The notes beneath the pieces are model-generated. The model saw nothing but the letters and a program-made list of their open reading frames with translations. It was not told the DNA's origin and did not search any database. The position numbers and the translations under genes were made by a program. A stretch of DNA of 10,018 nucleotides from DAOQVB01 sp964400865 (GTDB taxonomy: Bacteria; Patescibacteriota; Microgenomatia; UBA1400; PJMF01). This document shows, piece after piece, positions 7,279 to 10,018 of this stretch (positions are counted from its first letter, which is position 1; each line of letters begins with the position of its first letter). Location of the stretch: positions 1-10,018 of the forward strand of contig CAYNWG010000034.1 of the NCBI GenBank assembly GCA_964400865.1, written 5' to 3'.

Positions 7279-7461
7279 AAATATAATAAAAGGTTTAGGA
7301 TTTTTAGTTGTCTTTTTGTGACAGCGTCTTGTGTATATATCTGTGTACACAGCACGCTGTCACGATTGACAGACATCGGAAGGGGTAACCCAACCGATGA
7401 AGTTCAAACCTAATTTCCCCCCGAAGGGCCTGCGGGCCCAAACGCCTAAAGGAGGCAAACC

Positions 7462-7938
7462 ATGCCAGCAGTTCTGAGTTTTAATGTGCTGTATTTTGGA
7501 AGAGATAGGGAGTATTTTCCTCTAGAAGACTTCCAAGAAGTGGAAGATGACTGCCACGAGGAATGTTCTGAGGGGTTTGACAGTTGCTGGGATAGCTGTC
7601 CAGAAAACGACCCAAAGTGTCATGACACATGCGTCGATGAGTCAGATAACTGCGACGCTCTGTGCGAGGACGGCGGCGACTGGGACCTAGATGAAGACCG
7701 TGAAGAGGGCGATGGTGACTGGTACGTCAATTACGAGACCTGTTCAATAGCGTGCGATAACACGCTTGATTCGTGCCTTGAAGGGTGTGATGAAGATACT
7801 TGCGAGGATGCTTGCTTCAGAGCAGCGGAATACTGCGAGCAGGTGTGTATCGATGCCGAAGGCGAAGCGAGTGATAACTCTGAAGAGTGGTCACTCGAGG
7901 ACTGGCAGGAGTTGGAGGAAGAGTTGCGCAACAAGTAG
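7462..7938 (+). CDS. acidic Cys-rich protein with eight CX3C pairs, 158 aa (cassette 1)
   Basis: I do not know this family. Sixteen cysteines form eight CX3C pairs in two blocks. Block one has pairs starting at 31, 42, 53 and 64, an exact 11-residue period (CX3C-X6). Block two has pairs starting at 94, 105, 114 and 125. An 11-residue period is three helical turns, so the cysteines would line one face of each helix. This could support disulfide staples between helices or a cluster of metal-binding thiols, as in helical copper-storage proteins. The protein is extremely acidic, Asp/Glu-rich, with a Gly-Asp linker (69-86). The N-terminus (MPAVLSFNVLYFGRDREYF) is mildly hydrophobic but not a normal signal peptide. 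The strong AGGAGG 6 nt before ATG 7462 fixes the start. Long structured leader, boxA and strong terminator suggest abundant expression. Confidence 0.8.
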   Translation: MPAVLSFNVLYFGRDREYFPLEDFQEVEDDCHEECSEGFDSCWDSCPENDPKCHDTCVDESDNCDALCEDGGDWDLDEDREEGDGDWYVNYETCSIACDNTLDSCLEGCDEDTCEDACFRAAEYCEQVCIDAEGEASDNSEEWSLEDWQELEEELRNK

Positions 7939-7948
7939 CAACTCAACA

Positions 7949-7972
7949 AGCAAACAAATCTGAGTAAGAGCG
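7949..7972 (+). repeat. 3' arm of long-range inverted repeat, cassette 1
   Basis: This arm lies 10 nt after the stop codon and directly before the terminator stem. It pairs with the boxA-containing arm at 7256-7278. The 3' UTR block from AGCAAACAAA to GAGCGAAA is shared with cassette 2. The one base inserted relative to the 5' arm (T7959) differs in cassette 2 (A) and is exactly the unpaired bulge. Confidence 0.7.
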
Positions 7973-7976
7973 AAAG

Positions 7977-8005
7977 GCCTCATCCCTACAGGGTTGAGGC
8001 TTTTT
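7977..8005 (+). terminator. intrinsic terminator of cassette 1
   Basis: GCCTCA-T-CCC, loop TACA, GGG-T-TGAGGC is followed by TTTTT at 8001-8005. It lies 38 nt past the stop codon and occupies the same position as the terminator of cassette 2. The inner stem has a T-T mismatch. Confidence 0.85.
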
Positions 8006-8037
8006 GCGTGTATGAACTGAATAAAGATTACATCCTA

Positions 8038-8050
8038 ATAGTTTAACTAT
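8038..8050. promoter_or_regulatory. 13-bp palindrome touching the cassette 2 -35
   Basis: ATAGTT-T-AACTAT is a perfect inverted repeat with one central base. Its last T is the first base of the -35 TTGACA. Cassette 1 has no equivalent, so it could allow separate control of the second unit, or be chance in AT-rich sequence. Confidence 0.3.
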
Positions 8051-8078
8051 TGACAGTTATATATTATTGTGATATATT
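8050..8078 (+). promoter_or_regulatory. promoter of cassette 2
   Basis: A consensus TTGACA (8050-8055), a 17-nt spacer and TATATT (8073-8078) form the best -35/-10 pair in the window. The start is expected near 8085, aligned with that of cassette 1. The close -35 match predicts a strong promoter. Confidence 0.75.
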
Positions 8079-8178
8079 TCTACATTGTTGTTACATATTC
8101 GTATGCAATAACGGTTAACAGACACATATTGTTTTCGCTTCATCATCGAGGCGAATAACGATTAGTCTCTTAACACAA

Positions 8179-8190
8179 CGCTCTTTAACA
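8179..8190 (+). promoter_or_regulatory. boxA antitermination element, cassette 2
   Basis: The 12-base CGCTCTTTAACA is identical to that of cassette 1 and at the same distance from the promoter. It matches the rRNA-type boxA bound by NusB-NusE. Confidence 0.65.
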
Positions 8191-8202
8191 GTTTGTTTGC
8201 TA
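8179..8202 (+). repeat. 5' arm of long-range inverted repeat, cassette 2
   Basis: It pairs with 9258-9282 of the same transcript: CGCTCTT with AAGAGCG, CAG with CTG, TTTGTTTGCTA with TAGCAAACAAA. This gives 21 pairs, the same 3x3 internal loop as in cassette 1, and a single bulged A on the 3' strand. Confidence 0.7.
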
Positions 8203-8378
8203 AATTAAATATAAAGGTTTTTGACTTTTAGTTGTCTTTTTGTGACAACGTCTTGTGTATACAACAGCGTACACAGCACGTTGTCACAATGGACATCCGG
8301 TTGACCTATGGTCAGCCGAGTCAAAAACTTTCCCCCAAACCCGGGCCTGCGGGCCCTGCCTTAAAGGAGGCAATTCTC

Positions 8379-9230
8379 ATGGCTACGAAAGCGCAACAGA
8401 TCACGCAGTTGGAAGAGCGGGCAGTCCTGGCAGAGGACAAGTTGGACGGTTTGACCGAGATCGCCGGAGACCTGTTCGTCGGCCTGGTGGTCGCCGTCGA
8501 GCTGCTCGAGGAGCAGAAGTCGATGATGGATTTCGACACGTTCATGCTGGGGCTGGCCAACGAGGCCATCGGCCAGCAGGGAGCCCAGATCGACAAGCTG
8601 GAACGCGCAGACCGGCGGCGCCAGCGCGAGCAGGAGCTGTCCGAGAAGTCGGCTGCCTCGCTCAAGTCGGCGTTGGACACTGATGAGCTCACCAACTGGG
8701 CGCTGAGGGTGTCCACCACCATGGCCAAGGGCCTGGTCTTCACCACGACGCCCGATCGGTACGGCCGTGTCATGAAGACGACCACGCAGATCGGCGAGGA
8801 CGGCAAGATGGGCGCGACCACGTCGACCACCAAGGGCGACGCCACGGTCACCTTCGAGATGTCCATCTTCGGCAAGATGGAGGTGTCGGCTAAGATCCGC
8901 CACGTCGAGGTGCGCGACAACCCTCAGAGCAACGAGGCGTTCATTCGCAACGAAGTCAAGTTCGCGATGAAGGTCAACGGCACCAAGCGCCATGTCCTGG
9001 TTGTTTCCGGAGGCAAAGTGCGGCAGGGCTATGAGTGGGAGTACCAGAACTACGAAGCGCGGTCGGGCTTCGCCCAGATCTTCGTAGACGGCGAACCCTA
9101 CTTCTGCAGCTCATGCGGCCAGTACCACCCCGGCGGCGGCGACGAGTTCGCAGCCAAAGTCACCACCGCGGCCATGCCCGAGCCCTACCGGCGCAGCACC
9201 CGTAACACCGGCGGCTGCGGCGGGTACTAG
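8379..9230 (+). CDS. GC-rich hypothetical protein, 283 aa (cassette 2)
   Basis: I do not recognise this protein. The start at ATG 8379 is fixed by AGGAGG 8 nt upstream. Residues 1-100 are helical with coiled-coil character (QLEERAVLAEDKLDGL; IDKLERADRRRQREQELSEK) around a hydrophobic helix (31-44) that is probably too short and acidic-flanked to be a membrane anchor. Residues 105-240 look beta-rich, with many Thr residues and alternating strands. The tail has CSSC (243-246) followed by H250 and ends TGGCGGY. No signal peptide is seen. Codons strongly favour C or G in third position (gtc, gcc, ctg, gag, atc), giving roughly 60% G+C against AT-rich neighbours. This suggests acquisition from a GC-rich genome or strong selection on codons. 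Its leader and 3' UTR are of local type, so only the coding part looks foreign. Confidence 0.75.
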   Translation: MATKAQQITQLEERAVLAEDKLDGLTEIAGDLFVGLVVAVELLEEQKSMMDFDTFMLGLANEAIGQQGAQIDKLERADRRRQREQELSEKSAASLKSALDTDELTNWALRVSTTMAKGLVFTTTPDRYGRVMKTTTQIGEDGKMGATTSTTKGDATVTFEMSIFGKMEVSAKIRHVEVRDNPQSNEAFIRNEVKFAMKVNGTKRHVLVVSGGKVRQGYEWEYQNYEARSGFAQIFVDGEPYFCSSCGQYHPGGGDEFAAKVTTAAMPEPYRRSTRNTGGCGGY

Positions 9231-9257
9231 CCACAACCTATTGAGGGAGAAAAAAAA

Positions 9258-9282
9258 TAGCAAACAAAACTGAGTAAGAGCG
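9258..9282 (+). repeat. 3' arm of long-range inverted repeat, cassette 2
   Basis: The arm is complementary to the boxA region at 8179-8202. It lies just before the terminator, as in cassette 1, and shares the block from AGCAAACAAA through CTGAGTAAGAGCGAAA apart from the bulged base. It follows a polyA stretch after the stop codon that is absent from cassette 1. Confidence 0.7.
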
Positions 9283-9286
9283 AAAA

Positions 9287-9314
9287 GCCTCGCCCCCACA
9301 GGGTGGGGCTTTTT
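9287..9314. terminator. intrinsic terminator of cassette 2, probably bidirectional
   Basis: GCCTCGCCC, loop CCACA, GGGTGGGGC forms a 9-bp stem (two G-T pairs) followed by TTTTT on the plus strand. AAAA at 9283-9286 gives a TTTT run when read from the minus strand. It can therefore also terminate the convergent NrtR-like gene, whose stop is about 30 nt away. Confidence 0.85.
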
Positions 9315-9338
9315 GCGTTCTAGAGGCTTTTCACTAAA

Positions 9339-9965
9339 CTAAATCACAAACTTAAACAATGTAGCTGGGCGGTGTGTCACATTTTTTTGTTTCAGACTCG
9401 CTTTTTCTACCACACCTGATGCTAAGATTTTTTTTCGGAAATTACGGTTATCCATCACTTCTCCCTGCATCAGTTGGTATACCACCTGGGCTTGATTCAA
9501 CGGGAAATATTCTGGCAGCAATTGCTTTGCCAACAGATCTGTAGCGTTTTGTTTTATATACTCTCGTGCTTGGGTAATAATGTCTTGATGATCAAAAGCC
9601 AATTTCGGCAATTCGTGCAAATCCTGAAAACAATCCCACTGTTTTACCTGCTCTGCAGGTAGTAAGGCCAAGTATGCAATCGAAATCGTTCTAATTCGTG
9701 GATCGCGGTTTGGCTCGGTAAACGTGTGAAATTGTTGAATAGCAACATTGGTCAACCCAATTGCATCAGTAACCTTTCGCAGTAAGGTCGTTTCTGCAGT
9801 TTCATCTGGAAAGAGTAGGCCACCAGGAAGCTCAGCCAAACCCTGATACGGATCTTTTTCACGAGTGTTTAGATACACCCAAAATGAATCATCTTTAACC
9901 GTCAGAACAACTGCATCAACCGCGATTCTGCCAACTTCATATTTCTGAAACTCTGTTTTTTTCAT
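9339..9965 (-). CDS. NrtR-like transcriptional regulator (Nudix domain plus winged helix)
   Basis: This 208-residue protein has an N-terminal Nudix fold (about 10-140) and a C-terminal winged helix (about 145-208), the architecture of NrtR regulators. In that family the Nudix domain senses ADP-ribose or related ligands and the second domain binds operators of NAD-metabolism genes. The Nudix box starts G49-x5-E55-x7-R63, but the catalytic REUxEExGU has become RKVTDAIGL (63-71), losing the key glutamates. It is probably a ligand sensor without hydrolase activity. LNQAQVVYQLMQGEVMDNRNFRKKIL (156-181) and HRPATLFKF (199-207) are typical of the DNA-binding part. Its targets are not visible; the oxidoreductase at 1861-2553 is far away. 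A TATAAT with extended TG lies 9 nt before the ATG, again without a Shine-Dalgarno. Confidence 0.85.
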   Translation of the reverse strand: MKKTEFQKYEVGRIAVDAVVLTVKDDSFWVYLNTREKDPYQGLAELPGGLLFPDETAETTLLRKVTDAIGLTNVAIQQFHTFTEPNRDPRIRTISIAYLALLPAEQVKQWDCFQDLHELPKLAFDHQDIITQAREYIKQNATDLLAKQLLPEYFPLNQAQVVYQLMQGEVMDNRNFRKKILASGVVEKASLKQKNVTHRPATLFKFVI

Positions 9966-9974
9966 AATTATTTG

Positions 9975-9983
9975 ATTATACCA
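9975..9983 (-). promoter_or_regulatory. extended -10 for NrtR-like gene, leaderless type
   Basis: Read on the minus strand, TGG-TATAAT (9983-9975) is a perfect extended -10, which can work without a strong -35. It ends 9 nt before the ATG at 9965, so the message is expected to start at or very near the start codon. Confidence 0.6.
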
Positions 9984-10018
9984 TTATATTTACGTATTTT
10001 TTACGCTATTGACATTTA

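Larger units (their letters stand above)
7162..7461 (+). promoter_or_regulatory. structured ~300-nt 5' leader of cassette 1
   Basis: This untranslated leader matches the leader of cassette 2 (8085-8378). From 7164 to 7282 there are only 6 differences in 119 ungapped positions; similarity continues in blocks to the ribosome binding site. Visible hairpins are: H1 7164-7189 (TTCG loop, one A-C mismatch); H2 7205-7239; H3 7318-7363 (10-bp outer stem GTGACAGCGT/ACGCTGTCAC plus inner TGTGTA/TACACA); H4 7374-7399 (CATCGG/CCGATG around GGG-GTAA-CCC, a GNRA-type loop); H5 7426-7439 (GGGCC-TGCG-GGCCC). A boxA lies at 7256. The start codon follows AGGAGG at 7450-7455 with 6-nt spacing, an unusually strong site for this window. 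The order resembles rRNA operon leaders more than ordinary mRNA leaders. Confidence 0.75.
8085..8378 (+). promoter_or_regulatory. structured ~295-nt 5' leader of cassette 2
   Basis: This is the paralogue of the cassette 1 leader, with the same order of elements. H1 is at 8087-8112. H2 is at 8128-8162, where a G-C pair replaces the A-C mismatch of copy 1. H3 is at 8242-8287, stem GTGACAACGT/ACGTTGTCAC, with an A-T pair where copy 1 has G-C. H4 is at 8298-8318, CGGTTGACC/GGTCAGCCG, different in sequence but still a hairpin. H5 is at 8343-8356, identical to copy 1. BoxA is at 8179. AGGAGG at 8365-8370 lies 8 nt before the ATG. An open frame through this leader from 8232 joins the coding sequence but overlaps the conserved RNA structure and lacks a ribosome binding site, so I treat it as untranslated. 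Confidence 0.75.

Noticed and set aside
7731..7949. Minus-strand 72-aa frame opposite the Cys-rich gene
   Set aside because: Its Ser/Cys-rich product mirrors the acidic codons of the real gene, and it has no start signals.
8232..8378. N-terminal extension of the cassette 2 ORF starting at 8232
   Set aside because: It runs through the conserved leader hairpins H3-H5 and the AGGAGG site, has no ribosome binding site, and the aligned cassette 1 leader is not coding.
8255..8993. Long alternative frames on both strands across the GC-rich gene (8255-8683 plus, 8321-8920 minus, 8361-8993 minus)
   Set aside because: High G+C reduces stop codons and creates open shadows. Only the 8379 frame has a ribosome binding site and a protein-like sequence ending just before the conserved 3' UTR.
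7949..9282. CRISPR or other short repeat array
   Set aside because: The shared blocks occur only twice and are explained by the paired 5' and 3' UTRs; no regular spacers are present.
7127..9314. Insertion sequence or integron cassette array
   Set aside because: There is no transposase or integrase gene, no target-site duplication and no attC-like site. The inverted arms lie inside the transcripts, not at the element ends.

Overview
The window looks chromosomal, from a bacterium with moderately low G+C and a compact, gene-dense genome. Most proteins are hypothetical, and several genes have a TATAAT-like -10 element only 9-10 bases before the ATG with no Shine-Dalgarno (SD) sequence. This resembles Patescibacteria/CPR-type genomes, but that placement is inference. 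TGA acts as a stop codon (for example the membrane protein gene ending at 3445), so UGA-recoding lineages such as SR1 or BD1-5 are unlikely.

Bases 1-4243 are ordinary accessory sequence: a possible small ORF, a protein with three zinc ribbons, a GNAT-like protein with an overlapping small frame at its end, an NAD(P)-binding Rossmann oxidoreductase of the F420-reductase-like family, a four-helix membrane protein and a soluble protein of unknown function. Bases 4244-6945 on the minus strand form a two-gene operon joined by a TAATG stop/start overlap. It encodes a short methyltransferase-like protein with a Cys4 tail and a 770-residue protein I do not recognise. A good sigma-70-type promoter lies upstream, with an inverted repeat over its -10.

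The striking part is 7127-9314: two tandem transcription units with nearly the same architecture but unrelated coding sequences. Each has a TTGnnA-17-TATAnT promoter, a leader of about 300 nt with at least five hairpins, a boxA element like that of rRNA operons (CGCTCTTTAACA), a strong AGGAGG ribosome binding site, the ORF, and a short 3' UTR ending in an intrinsic terminator. In both units a 24-25-nt element just before the terminator is complementary to the boxA region of the same unit's leader. It forms 20-21 base pairs with the same internal loop and the same one-base bulge. Several leader stems keep pairing despite sequence differences between the copies. The first ORF encodes an acidic protein with sixteen cysteines in eight CX3C pairs. 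The second encodes a 283-residue GC-rich protein unlike its AT-rich surroundings. The arrangement suggests an expression cassette whose RNA ends are closed and processed like pre-rRNA, carrying interchangeable coding cargo.

The right edge carries a convergent NrtR-like regulator with a degraded Nudix box, probably sharing the bidirectional terminator of the second cassette.
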